DNA of 64,000 nucleotides from Littorina saxatilis (Eukaryota > Mollusca > Gastropoda > Littorinimorpha > Littorinidae), in NCBI RefSeq assembly GCF_037325665.1, contig NC_090255.1, positions 36,089,374 through 36,153,373 on the forward strand, written 5' to 3'. Below are positions 21,690 through 32,272 of this stretch, piece after piece (positions within the stretch are counted from its first letter, which is position 1; the number at the start of each line of letters is the position of its first letter). A program made the position numbers and the translations under genes. Under the pieces are notes generated by a model. It was not told the origin of the DNA and searched no databases. It worked only from the letters and a program-made list of their open reading frames with translations.

Positions 21690-22015
21690 GCCTTCTTGCT
21701 CATTCACCTATATTTTTTCCAAAAATCTCATCTCTTGCCGCTTGTCTCGCGATTCATGTATAGTTTAATCTGTTAGTGTTCTGATGTAAGTCCAGCAGTA
21801 GATAGGTTAAGCCTATTTTAACATACTGGAAACTGGTAATCTTCCAGTAGGTATTAATTTAGTTTTACTAAAGCCTGCTGGGACACAAGTAATGGGTTAG
21901 TGCATTTGTAAACAGGAATCGCTTGACAAGTGGCCCCCTTCATCCCCCCCTTCCTCGTCCTGATATGGCTCTGCGTAGTCGGCTGGACGTTAAGCAACAA
22001 ATAAACAAACACAAT
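21690..22015 (+). mobile_element. SINE-like repeat, diverged
   Basis: A diverged relative of the 8443 and 9480 copies (TACTGGAAACT, TTGACAAGTGGCCCC) ending with CCTGATATGGCTCTGCGTAG and GACGTTAAGCAACAAATAAA. Confidence 0.6.
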
Positions 22016-22875
22016 GAAGACACACACCATTGCAATTGTTACTGACATCATTTGTTTACATATGTGATAAGGTGGAGTGGAAGGGGGGATAGGCCAGGAA
22101 GTATTCACATGAGACGCCGAGACAGAGGTTGATCTAACATGTCTTTATTAAAATACACCAGAAGAAGGCAGTGTAGTTCACTCTTCAATGCAGAATTAAA
22201 CAAACAAGTTATGGCGGGGCCGTTCAACAAATCGCCGGTCTCAAATCGCTTAACACACACACAGACCGCCCAGGGTCTTGTCACCTTCGCGTCACGGGTC
22301 AGACTGACCGCCTCACGCTATCGGGGGCCGAATGCGCGCGCACAATACGAATTAACCAATCAGCATGTAAACATTCAACCAACCACGACACATGCATCCT
22401 AAGCACAAGTACAACAAAGACATACAGTGATACACACATGGTCGCCTCACGGGGAATAAACGGGACAGGGCTTGGCAGAGAAAAGCAAAGACAGTGGCCG
22501 TGAAATCTCCAAACGGCTACACATAAATTGCAGATGGTAAGCAAAGTATTATGGTCTATATTTTCTTTTAAGTGATGATCTTGGCAGGGTAACACAATTA
22601 CAAAGACCCCTTACACTGGGTGTTTTTATATAAAAAAAACCATTTACAAGAGAAAGGGTGCAGAAGTGTGGGTCTATAGTTGAACTCCATTCATTGACTG
22701 TTTTTCTGATATTCAAACCAACCATAATTTTAACTTCTAAGGGAAATAACTCAGGCCTCTAGTCTTGAACATTCCTAACTTTCAACCTTGCTCGGATCTG
22801 TGGTGTTCTGATCACAATTGCACTCGCTGGGGAGTTTTGTTTATTCTGCCATTTCTTTTCTTTAATTCATATCAG
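22016..22875. other. Unassigned sequence
   Basis: No coding frame, domain or repeat recognised. Confidence 0.4.
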
Positions 22876-23165
22876 CCTTGAATGACTCTACGGGGGTTGA
22901 AAGGGTATAACACGATAAAATCATTTTATCAAATGTCAGCCTTGAATGACCCTACGGGGTTGAAAGGGTATAACACAATACCATCCTTTTATCAAATGAC
23001 GTTGGCCTTGAATGACCCTACGGGGTTGAAAGGGTATAAAAATAATACAATCTTTTTATCAAACGTATATAAGCCTTGAATTACCCTACGGGGTTGAAAG
23101 GGTATAACACAATACAATCCTTTTATCAAATGATGTCAGCCTTGAATAACCCTACGGTGTTGTAG
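22876..23165 (+). repeat. About 65-bp tandem repeat, five copies
   Basis: Units of 63-68 bp share GCCTTGAATGACCCTACGGG, GTTGAAAGGGTATAA and TTTTATCAAATG; the last is partial. The open frame across the middle units is a by-product. Confidence 0.92.
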
Positions 23166-23289
23166 CACCGAGTTAAGTGTTACGGTGCCTGTGCAAGGCT
23201 ACAAAGAGTGCCTGAAATCACATGAACAGGAATCTCAAATATCTGTACATGTATCGTTACAAATTTCTTTACCAGTATCAACTTAGTAC

Positions 23290-23500
23290 CATCAAAAACA
23301 ATTGTAATTAATACCCCTCCGCGGGTTAGGGGGAAGAATGTACCCGATGCTCCCCAACATATAACGTAAGAGGCGACTAACGGATTCTGCTTTTACCCTT
23401 GAGTGTTTCTTGTATAGAATATAGTCAATTTTTGTAAAGATTTTAGTCAGGCAGTATGTAAGAAGTTAAGTCCTTTGTACTGGAAACTTGCATTCTTCAG
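23290..23500 (+). mobile_element. SINE-like repeat, truncated
   Basis: AAGAGGCGACTAACGGATTC and TTGTATAGAATATAGTCAAT match the 9480 copy; ends at ACTGGAAACTTGCATTCTTC without the tail. Confidence 0.65.
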
Positions 23501-23577
23501 ATCATTGAATCACAGACATGCCTCCCCCCTCCCCCCCTGCGCGTCAAACCGGAAGCTAACGAGTTGAACTTTCTCAC

Positions 23578-23686
23578 CTCCAATGGTGAAGATGGCGGCC
23601 ACTGCCAATAGAATGATGACAGCCACGTAGAGGTTCAACTCCGGCAATGCTTGTGTCAGGAAGATGGCCCCGGAATACAAGTCAGC
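23578..23686 (-). CDS. SLC5A (SGLT-like) exon 6
   Basis: Acceptor TTCTTTGCAG and donor GGAG|GTGAGAAA. Encodes ADLYSGAIFL, ALPELNLYVAVI and LAVAAIFTIGG, matching human SGLT1 ADIFSGAIFI and LAITALYTITGG. 109 bp, so it ends in phase 1, as expected before a GLAAVIYTD exon. It covers a membrane helix of the sodium/solute symporter fold. The following exon is not found anywhere left of here. Confidence 0.9.
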
Positions 23687-24037
23687 CTGCAAAGAACATT
23701 CACTTAATTATTTTATAACTTGATTAAGTAACAAGTTTAAACACCAACATAAGTCAACTTCTGCGCAAAAAATAAATCAAAATAATTAATTGATGAATTA
23801 AAATTAACATTTGAATACTAAGATATGTCAACTTCTTGGTTAAACTACTCAGTTATCAATCATCCGTCAAACCAATCAGTTTACGTTGATGATGTCACGG
23901 GTTCCACACAAAAAAGCAGGGTTTGATGTAACTTGTAAACCATCAATTTTAAGTTTTAAATTGAAGTTTTAACATCGCCTTGTTTCATGGAAAAATCAAT
24001 TTCACACACACAAAAACACACACAAAACAAAACATTC

Positions 24038-24142
24038 GGAGATCTTTGTGAAGACGTAGAGAAGCAAAGCCAGCACAGACGGGTAGATACGAATCCTCTG
24101 TCCGCCGAACCGCTTCCGCAGGTATTCTGGCATCGTGAACAC
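24038..24142 (-). CDS. SLC5A exon 5
   Basis: Acceptor TACCTGTGCAG. Encodes [20 protein letters not shown] and [14 protein letters not shown], the highly conserved SGLT segment after the second core helix (SGLT1: [17 protein letters not shown]). The expected 3' boundary after KIS is followed by GAATGTTT on -, not GT. Exons 4 and 6 both require this boundary to keep phase 0. Either a non-canonical splice site, a mutation, or a different exon end is used. Confidence 0.88.
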
Positions 24143-24273
24143 CTGCACAGGTAAAAAGGTATACATGTTACATTTCTTTAATTTCAATCTTAAATCGTGA
24201 AAATAGAAACAGAACGCGAGGATTCTTTCACTTCTCCAGAAAAGTCCAGCAAGAAGACAAAGAAGAACAGAAT

Positions 24274-24522
24274 GCGTTGGCTTCAATCCATAATAATACA
24301 ACATAAAGTATCGTTTAAACTCTGTGTGCACAGTAAAACATGCGTTGGCTTCAGTCCATAATAATACAACATAAAGTATCGTTTAAACTCTGTGTGCACA
24401 GTAAAACATGCGTTGGCTTCAATCCATAATAATACAACATAAAGTATCGCTTAAACTCTGTGTGAACAGTAAAACATGCGTTGGCTTCAATCCATAATAA
24501 TACAACATAAAGTATCGCTTAA
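24274..24522. repeat. 68-bp tandem repeat, split by an insertion
   Basis: Four units beginning GCGTTGGCTTCAATCCATAA, period exactly 68 between 24274 and 24342. The array resumes at 27155-27330 after the TTAA-flanked element. Lies in SLC5A intron 4. Confidence 0.92.
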
Positions 24523-24689
24523 AGGCCAACATCCGCGGGAATTTTTCTCCTGGAGCGACCTAAACTTGAACCCGTCGCTATTCTTGGATGTCTGTTTACT
24601 TCGTGTTGCACGCAAAAATTGAGCGACTTCCTTGCCGCGTGGATTGACGAAGCTGTTTTATTCTCGTGACTGAAAACACTGCAGTGCGT

Positions 24690-25269
24690 GCAGTTTTATT
24701 TTGTGGGTTCGACAGATTGACTAAATCAGTAAATGTTGTAATTTCACTTTCACGAATTAGGAATCGACAAGGAATAAGATGAAAGTGTTTTTAAATTGAT
24801 TTCGAAAAAAAAATTTTGATAATAATTTTGATATATTTAATTTTCAGAGCTTGTTTTTAATCCGAATATAACATATTTATATGTTTTGGGAATCAGCAAA
24901 TGATGGAGAATAAGATAAACGTAAATTTGGATCGTTTTATAAATTTTTATTTTTTTTTACAATTTTCAGATTTTTAATGACCAAAGTCATTAATTAATTT
25001 TTAAGCCACCAAGCTGAAATGCAATACCGAAGTCCGGGCTTCGTCGAAGATTACTTGACCAAAATTTCAACCAATTTGGTTGAAAAATGAGGGCGTGACA
25101 GTGCCGCCTCAACTTTCACGAAAAGCCGGATATGACGTCATCAAAGACATTTATCAAAAAAATGAAAAAAACGTTCGGGGATTTCATACCCAGGAACTCT
25201 CATGTCAAATTTCATAAAGATCGGTTCAGTAGTTTAGTCTGAATCGCTCTACACACACACACACACACA

Positions 25270-25313
<44 letters not shown>

Positions 25314-25577
25314 TACACCACGACCCTCGTTTCGATTCCCCCCTCGATGTTAAAATATTTAGTCAAAACTTGACTAAATATAAAAAGAATAGAGATAAAG
25401 AAAAGCGTGCTATCCTTCTCAGTGCAACTACTACCCCGCTCTTCTTGTCAATTTCACTGCGGTGGACTGACGATGCTACGAGTATACGCTCTTGCTGTAA
25501 AAATGCAGTGAGTTCAGTTTCATTCTGTTAGTTCGACAGCTTGACTAAATGTTGTAATTTCGCCTTACGCGACTTGT
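24690..25577. mobile_element. TAGTCAA-family copies, rearranged
   Basis: 24690-25385 is in reverse orientation and lacks part of its right half. 25386-25577 is the right end in forward orientation, ending CGCCTTACGCGACTTGTTT. Their junction is head-to-head. A CA tract at 25252-25310 lies at the element's usual microsatellite position. Confidence 0.75.
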
Positions 25578-25732
25578 TTTCTTTTGTACATTCTCAGCAG
25601 AATTCTTTTAGTTCAACCCAATGTACTGCCCAGATAACATCTTGTTTACTGTCGGCGTTGTTTTCATGCATTGTACCACGTTCTATGATGTTTTGGATAC
25701 ATAAATAACAAGTCGCGTGAAGCGAAATTATA

Positions 25733-26516
25733 AACAAGTCGCGTAAGGCGAAAATACAATATTTAGTCAAGTAGCTGTCGAACTCACAGAATGAAACTGA
25801 ACGCAATGCCATTTTTCAGCAAGACCGTATACTCGTAGCATCGTCAGTCCACCGCTCATGGCAAAGGCAGTGAAATTGACAAGAAGAGCGGGGTAGTAGT
25901 TGCGCTAAGAAGGATAGCACGCTTTTCTGTACCTCTCTTTGTTTTAACTTTCTGAGCGTGTTTTTAATCCAAACATATATCTATATGTTTTTGGAATCAG
26001 GAACCGACAAGGAATAAGATGAAAGTGTTTTTAAATTGATTTGGACAATTTAATTTTGATAATAATTTTTATATATTTAATTTTCAGAGCTTGTTTTTAA
26101 TCCGAATATAACATATTTATATGTTTTTGGAATCAGCAAATGATGGAGAATAAGATAAACGTAAATTTGGATCGTTTTATAAATTTTTATTTTTTTTTAC
26201 AATTTTCAGATTTTTAATGACCAAAGTCATTAATTAATTTTTAAGCCACCAAGCTGAAATGCAATACCGAAGTCCGGGCTTCGTCGAAGATTACTTGACC
26301 AAAATTTCAACCAATTTGGTTGAAAAATGAGGGCGTGACAGTGCCGCCTCAACTTTCACGAAAAGCCGGATATGACGTCATCAAAGACATTTATCAAAAA
26401 AATGAAAAAAACGTATGGGGATTTCATACCCAGGAACTCTCATGTCAAATTTCATAAAGATCGGTCCAGTAGTTTAGTCTGAATCGCTTTACACACACAC
26501 ACACACAGACAGACAG

Positions 26517-26547
<31 letters not shown>

Positions 26548-26621
26548 TACACCACGACCCTCGTTTCGATTCCCCCTCGATGTTAAAATATTTAGTCAAA
26601 ACTTGACTAAATATAAAAACG
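25733..26621 (-). mobile_element. TAGTCAA-family element, full-length copy
   Basis: From ACAAGTCGCGTAAGGCGAAA to CAAAACTTGACTAAATAT. Very close to 24780-25385, so the two are recent copies or a local duplication. Confidence 0.8.
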
Positions 26622-26910
26622 CTGGCGCTGGACCCGAGTACTCTTTAGACTGGCTCGCTCCCTCAGTATGAAAGTTTTTGTCTTGTGCACGTGGATTTAA
26701 AAAAAAAAAATATTTTTATTTATTTTACACAATTAAAAAAATTATTAGAGTAAAATAAAACATTAAAACGTTCATAATAAACAATAGTAAACAAGAATTA
26801 AAAAAAAACACACAAAAAACATAGACCACACATGCCGGGAATCGAACCCGGATCACTTTGGCCATAGGTGGACGTGCTACGACAACTTTACTAGAGTTGT
26901 GCGCCTTGAA
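26622..26910. other. AT-rich stretch with a tRNA T-arm-like relic
   Basis: On -, CCGGGTTCGATTCCCGG (about 26831-26847) is a perfect T-arm/B-box, but no matching acceptor stem or anticodon arm is present. Probably a SINE or tRNA relic in the TTAA element. Confidence 0.5.
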
Positions 26911-27154
26911 TCACTGTGTCCCTGTCGCTCTCTCTCGTGCTCTCTGTCTCTCTTTCAGTCTCACCGAGACCAAAAACTGCATTGTAGTTTCTTTGCCGAG
27001 ACCAAATCCCCACCCGCTGCTGCGCTGGCTGGCTTGCAAATCGTCTCGCATGCGATACGCATGCTTTTCTCGTGATCGGCGGTTCTTTTTGGCGAACTGC
27101 CTCGGGTTCAAGTTTAGGTCGCTCCAGGAGAAAAATTCCTGTGGATGTTGGCCT

Positions 27155-27330
27155 TTAAACTCTGTGTGAACAGTAAAACATGCGTTGGCTTCAATCCATA
27201 ATAATACAACATAAAGTATCGCTTAAACTCTGTGTGCACAGTAAAACATGCGTTGGCTTCAATCCATAATAATACAACATAAAGTATCGCTTAAACTCTG
27301 TGTGCACAGTAAAACATGCGTTGATTTTGT
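27155..27330. repeat. 68-bp tandem repeat, second part
   Basis: Continues the array interrupted at 24522, about two and a half units. Confidence 0.9.
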
Positions 27331-27733
27331 TAAGCTAAACGGAGTTAATTAGATTCCGACTAAAATACCTGTCTTTCACTAATTATTCATCCATTCTTTT
27401 CTTTATTGGTGTTCTGGGATTTAAAAGTTGTTGATGGATAGTAGCCTTCAATGCAAGATTTCATGTGAAAGTATGAAAAACGCCAGCGATCTGCATCTCG
27501 AATGTTTAATCGAATGTTTAAATGTTATATTTGCATGTTTTCGTGCAATATTGTTCTGTATATGTGAGGCAGGCTTAAAGACAGTTTCCTATTTTATAAA
27601 GACAGACCATAGATATCCCTTGACAGGATCGCCAACTCTGCGCGCGCGCCAACGCAGGCCCTGTTTCGAACTTCCGTCTGCGGCTGCGAGAGGTTTTGAC
27701 AGTAACTTTACTTCCGGTGCAGTCTTTCAACAC

Positions 27734-27781
27734 ATGGAGAAGAAGGAGAATTTCGAAGGAGCGGTGGAGTTTGTGGCTGAG
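27734..27781 (+). CDS. Unknown small gene, exon 1 (arm 1)
   Basis: ATG then EKKENFEGAVEFVAE to donor GAG|GTATGT, 16 codons, phase 0. The copy in arm 2 reads MEKENFEGEVEFVAE. Upstream frames are open, so the start is chosen by the match between arms. No family recognised. Confidence 0.5.
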
Positions 27782-28112
27782 GTATGTGAAAAGCAAACAA
27801 ACCAATACAAAAAGATCATTGCTGATGATTGAAATGAGTCATGTGAATCAACAATAAAGATTCATTGTGGACGGCACGTCATTATTTTTGTTTTTAACAC
27901 TTGAAACGCGAGAGCATCTGACACACTGGTAAATCCGAAGCTGTGCACGCAAGCTGATCAGCAGATCGTTTTTCTGCAGAATTCTCGCTCACATCGGCCA
28001 CTATTTTAGCTCAGCGAACCGACAAATTTGCAGCAGAACAATTTCTGAATGTTAGAAATTCGGCTGTAGATTTATAGATACCCTTTCTATTCCATGGTTG
28101 TTGTTTTTTCAG

Positions 28113-28187
28113 GGGGAAAGTACCGACATCTCAATCGCTGAAAAGATGACAGCATCACCACAAAAGAAACTGCAAGAATTGCCAAAA
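28113..28187 (+). CDS. Unknown small gene, exon 2 (arm 1)
   Basis: Acceptor TTGTTTTTTCAG, donor CCAAAA|GTAAGT, 25 codons in phase 0: GESTDISIAEKMTASPQKKL, QELPK. Identical in arm 2. Confidence 0.55.
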
Positions 28188-28489
28188 GTAAGTAAAAATA
28201 TTGACAGATCTATGTAAAAGACTATGAAAATTTAGAACTGGAACAACAGATATTCAAGAAATAACAGATAAGTGATATATTATAACTGAACCATTGATTG
28301 ATTTGAATGTACATCATGCATGGAAGTTAAAAATGGTGCAGGAACTGAAGTCAGATCAACACATCAAAACGATTAGTGCAATATATTTGTTTTCTTTCCC
28401 CTCCAGCATAATTCTGTTTTGATATATGCTTGATGTCTTCTGTTGTTTTTAAATTCATTGTCACTTCTAAATTACATGCTTTATTGCAG

Positions 28490-28567
28490 AACGCTTGTGC
28501 ATCTATCAAGAATGACAACTGCCTTTCACCGGAGCTCAGAGGGCTTGTCGACCAATTCAGTAATTGA
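28490..28567 (+). CDS. Unknown small gene, exon 3 (arm 1)
   Basis: Acceptor CTTTATTGCAG; NACASIKNDNCLSPELRGLV then DQFSN and a stop. With exons 1 and 2 this gives a 66-residue acidic protein, all joins in phase 0. Arm 2 differs here by small indels that move the shared CLSPELREL segment to another frame, so at least one copy is decaying. Confidence 0.45.
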   Translation, partial: NACASIKNDNCLSPELRGLVDQFSN

Positions 28568-29028
28568 AAAGTAAGTTTTTGAGTAAGGCGGTATAAAAAA
28601 AATCAGCTTGCAAAGTCCCAGTACCTGAAAGATCACTTTCATTCATAGTTTTCGAGCAAAAATACTGCTTCGTTGCACAGAGAGGCTACTGTTTACAAAT
28701 ATTTTAGGTACATGCCTGCCACTACACTATTTCAGGTACATGCCTGCCACTACAATATTTCATGTGTTTTTTAGGATCATTAATAGCACATGTCATAGTT
28801 GTAAGACATAAGGATTCATGAAAGTGGTTTGTCAACACGTTCTATAACGACAAATGGAATACAAAATTTAATATGTTCACATCCATTCATGTAAAGTGTA
28901 GTTTTGGGTTGTTGTCGTGTGTTGGTTTTGATTGTGTGCATGCATCCACATCTTCAGTTTCACTCTTGGGTTGATTTCTGCTATATTTGTGTGTTGTTTT
29001 AATAATATTTTATTTTCTGTGTTTTAGG
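28568..29028. other. Intronic or intergenic, short direct repeat
   Basis: AGGTACATGCCTGCCACTAC occurs twice at about 28707 and 28735. Otherwise nothing. Confidence 0.5.
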
Positions 29029-29641
29029 TCCAGATCTGGAAGAGAAACTTCTGCTTCTTCATGACTGCCTAGTTCCCTGAGGCAAGGTTGGGAATGCTGC
29101 CAAAAAGAAGGCGTGGGCCAGGTACTACTCTGCTTTTTCAACCCAGCATTCAGGCATTACTGAGTTGACAGTATCCCCTGCAGTTTCAGCCTGGATTGCC
29201 TTGAACATGTTTATACTGTTGGTGTCTTAAAGGCCTATGAAGAAAAACTAGGGAACCAGTAAGTGCATTAGAAATCAAAGAGGATGAAGAGTACAATGCA
29301 AAGTATGTTGGAGTATGTGTTGCCAAAAAGCTAAAACAGAGAGTTTGGTGTCTCCAAAAGAGTGCGTACAGAGATGAGAAATTGCAGTGTTTGGAAGCCC
29401 TGACTTGCGCACCTGAATTTTACACGGTCTCGAATAGCAGCTAGCATCTGCTGAAGAGACATTAAACCCCAAAAACCAACCAACCTGAATTTTACAGTGA
29501 AACCACCCCTGACATGACAAGCATGCTGAACAAGGGCAAACTGACCTTTGTCAAGCCCAATGTATTGCAGATGTGTCTGTCCATGCAACACAAAGCAGAA
29601 ATCTTAAACAGAATGAGGCAAAGCGTTGATGATATCAAATA
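29029..29641 (+). pseudogene. Decayed coding region, unknown family
   Basis: After TGTGTTTTAG the sequence reads PDLEEKLLLLHDCLVP, then after a stop GKVGNAAKKKAWARYYSAFS. A later segment (29494-29641) reads TTPDMTSMLNKGKLTFVKPN and QMCLSMQHKAEILNRMRQSV to a stop. Several stops separate the pieces. Codon-like patterns suggest a former gene, perhaps the 3' part of the small gene above. I do not recognise the family. Confidence 0.4.
29408..29497 (+). mobile_element. SINE 3'-end fragment with target duplication
   Basis: CACGGTCTCGAATAG...GAGACATTAAACCCCAAAAA then (CCAA)n, flanked by ACCTGAATTTTACA on both sides. It interrupts the decayed coding region. Confidence 0.65.
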
Positions 29642-29866
29642 ACCAAAGGGAAGTAATTGCTCTTTATTCATACGACATGACTGTGTAATAGAGTAAGCGA
29701 GAGTTGTACAAAACCTTTTCTCCTGGCACCTGAGAGAATAACAAGCATTGAAATATACAAGCAACTTTCATCCTCTCGTGCCAGGAGAAAAGGTTCTGTA
29801 CAACTCTCGCTTAATCTATTACACATGTCGTATGCATAAAGAGCGATTACTTCCCTTTGGTGATTT
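29642..29866. repeat. Long hairpin
   Basis: Arms of about 95 bp: CAAAGGGAAGTAATTGCTC...CTTTTCTCCTGGCAC against GTGCCAGGAGAAAAGG...TACTTCCCTTTG, around a spacer of about 35 bp. Confidence 0.85.
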
Positions 29867-30714
29867 GATGTCCATGGAACATATTTTCTGTGAAACCTGT
29901 GCATCAACACACAGGCAAAAGCAGATGACTTTATTGAACCATGCAGGAACAGTGATGCTGTTCCGGTGTGTTTTTATGACACTTTGTATTCATTTGATCT
30001 TTCACAAGCTGTTCAAGAAGACACTTTGCAAAATGTTCTGGTTTTTTTTAAATAAGACTCCACCACAAACTGAAGACAATGATGGACAAAATGAAATGTA
30101 CATGGAAAGTAAAGACTGAGGAAAAAGCTGAAAACATACAATGTTGGACAAAATGAAATGCACATGTAAAGAAAGGAGTTTGAGGAAAAAGCTGAAAACA
30201 TACAATGTTGAGAACAATCAGGAAGGATCTCTGTAGTGTGTTGTGTATGATCTTTCTTCATGCAGTACAAACTATCCTATCTGATCAAGTGCATGTACAT
30301 TGAATTTGAACTTCTTGATTGTTGTCTTAGGTGTCAATTTTTGGTGTTAAAATCTGCTGTCGTTAAAATGTACTTCTCTTCCTATTTCAGTATTTGGTTC
30401 AGTATTGTATCACATGGCTTGTTCAGTGGCCTGTTCTGTATTTTCATGAGTCCATGTAAATTTAAGTCTGCAACATGAAAATTTGAAACATTCATTTTGC
30501 TATGGTTCAAACCTAATTCCTTTGTGTACTTGTTCAAGATATAATTTTGACAGCGAGATATTTTGCAAACAGTTTTCATTTCAAAATCAATTGTCAGCCA
30601 CTTGATAAATGTCTTGCATCGATGCGTCTGATTGTTTTTATGTTGACCACTATGTACACTGGAATTTGCTTTGCTTTCCTAATAGAACATGTTCAGTCGC
30701 ATACCAGCAACACT
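29867..30714. other. Unassigned, with a tandem duplication
   Basis: 30074-30208 holds two copies of about 70 bp (GGACAAAATGAAATG...GAAAAAGCTGAAAACATACA). No gene recognised. Confidence 0.5.
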
Positions 30715-30776
30715 TTGTTATAACCTTGAATGGTTGAAAACGACGTTAAACACCAAATAAATAAAGAAAGAAAGCA
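30715..30776 (+). mobile_element. SINE tail fragment
   Basis: ATAACCTTGAATGGTTGAAA then CGACGTTAAACACCAAATAA and AAGAAAG, the tail of the 8443/9480 family. Confidence 0.6.
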
Positions 30777-30884
30777 ACACTTTGTTAACGTTTGAATGGA
30801 ATTGGAAGTTGTATGAACTCAAATAGAGCATATGTATCTTTGGTCACAGTGACACACACACACACCATACAGTGACAATTAATG

Positions 30885-31165
30885 CAGGGCCGGACTAGGG
30901 CTACCAGGGGGGGGGGGATTATGGGGGTTGCGCAACCCCCCCTCCCCCCCTAAACATGTACCTCACTTATTTAAAAAAAATGTAGTATTGTTTATTTTAT
31001 GCCGTTTCATGCAAGGAGCGACCATTTTCCTATCTCAGAATATGACCTACCCTTCAGCTTAAGGGGGCGTTGCCCCCTGACCCCCACAAGGGGCAGAGGA
31101 ACATCCCCCTGGACCACCATTGGCAACCTCCGCCCCCCCCCTCCTCTTTGCTTAGTCCGGCCCTG
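30885..31165. mobile_element. hAT-like MITE
   Basis: 13-bp inverted repeats CAGGGCCGGACTA, flanked by TAATG on both sides (30880-30884, 31166-31170). The G- and C-rich interior has no gene. The TIR is typical of hAT elements; a 5-bp rather than 8-bp duplication would fit the hAT5 subgroup (inference). Confidence 0.8.
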
Positions 31166-31725
31166 TAATGTACCAACATTCACTATCTCACTCAGTCTCA
31201 ATTCACACAATTCAATTTGACACAAGAAAGATTCCTATTTATACACATGCATATATTTAATCAATGAAGTAGATACATTCTCAAACAAAGTTTCAACATG
31301 TTGCACCCAAATTAAAGCATAAATTCTTGTGACATTTAATTTAATTAATTAATTAACGGGAATTAATCAATGCTTTAATTTGGGAGTTTGAAATTTGTCG
31401 CAATAATTTCTTGGTCAAGTTTATTTACATTCTCTGCTAAAGAGCTTTACAGTCAAATCCAAATTTCCACACCTAACCTATAAAACACAACATTCCAAAT
31501 GAAAAAAAAATCATTCTCTTGGCTCAGAATTGGTGTTGAATAATTGTAACACAAAGCGATTTACTGAAAATGTTACTTGTCACTCACTTCAACACTGTCG
31601 CCAAGCCAGTCTAAACTGCAGCACGCTGCTTCGGGGGGGACTTTTTCCTTTACACTTTAAATCCAAACACCATCAGCTGCGTAGAAAAATCACTGAAAAT
31701 GCTGACTCAAAGTCAAAGTCAAACC
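31166..31725. other. AT-rich intronic sequence
   Basis: Nothing recognised. Confidence 0.4.
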
Positions 31726-31728
31726 TTA

Positions 31729-31893
31729 ACCAAGCTGGCCTCCAGGCTCCAGCACAACAACCTTAACCACCTGGTTCACCTCGTTCTTCGCGAGGCACCA
31801 CGACTCGGGAAGCTGCTGAACATCACGACACAGTTCTTCAAAGTTGTAGTTGCAACAACCTCTGGCAATTCTGGTGCGGGACGGTATGTCTGA
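31729..31893 (-). CDS. Candidate exon, unknown gene (beyond arm 2)
   Basis: On -, acceptor TTCTGCTTTTTTTCAG then DIPSRTRIARGCCNYNFEEL, CRDVQQLPESWCLAKNEVNQ, VVKVVVLEPGGQLG and a stop. The composition looks coding (Cys, charged helices). It follows the arm 2 exons on the same strand and may be their last exon. Not recognised. Confidence 0.4.
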
Positions 31894-32272
31894 AAAAAAG
31901 CAGAACAATAAACCCTTAGTAAAACTAAATTTCTAGAGAAATAAGTCTAACTGTCCATACAAATAGCTGGATGATAGCTAATTAATGGCAGTTGATAGAC
32001 GTTTGAAGTTGAACGATTTGGTGGAGAATAGGTCGACAAGCTCTCTGAGCTCCGGTGAAAGGCAGTTGAAAGGCAGAAAGAACAAGCGTTCTGCAATAAA
32101 GCATGCAATTTAGAAGTGACAATGAATTTAAAAACAACAGAAGACATCAAGCATATATATCAAAGCAGAATTATGCTAGAGGGGAGAGAAAACAAATATA
32201 TTGCACTGATCTTTTTGATGTGTTGATCTGACTTCAGTTCCTGCACCATTTTTAACTTCCATGCATGATGTA

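Larger units (their letters stand above)
24523..27154. mobile_element. TTAA-flanked element (Kolobok/piggyBac-type) with nested repeats
   Basis: About 55-bp inverted repeats starting AGGCCAACATCC and including TTTTTCTCCTGGAGCGACCT; TTAA on each side (24519-24522, 27155-27158). It sits exactly within one unit of the 68-bp array. Inside are TAGTCAA copies; the native part is about 170 bp on the left and 520 bp on the right, without transposase. AGGCC ends and TTAA resemble the Kolobok-like element at 49209. Confidence 0.85.
27600..28567 (+). repeat. Inverted duplication, arm 1
   Basis: About 950 bp matching 32030-34490 in reverse complement (arm 2, which also holds a 1.5-kb transposon). Matching parts include exon 1-2 of a small gene, which are nearly identical, and the intron containing the transposon target site GATGTACATTC. 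Confidence 0.88.

Noticed and set aside
22882-23079. 65-codon open frame
   Set aside because: It lies wholly in the 65-bp tandem repeat and changes frame with unit length.
26831-26905. tRNA gene on minus strand
   Set aside because: Only the T-arm is convincing; no acceptor stem or anticodon arm pairs.
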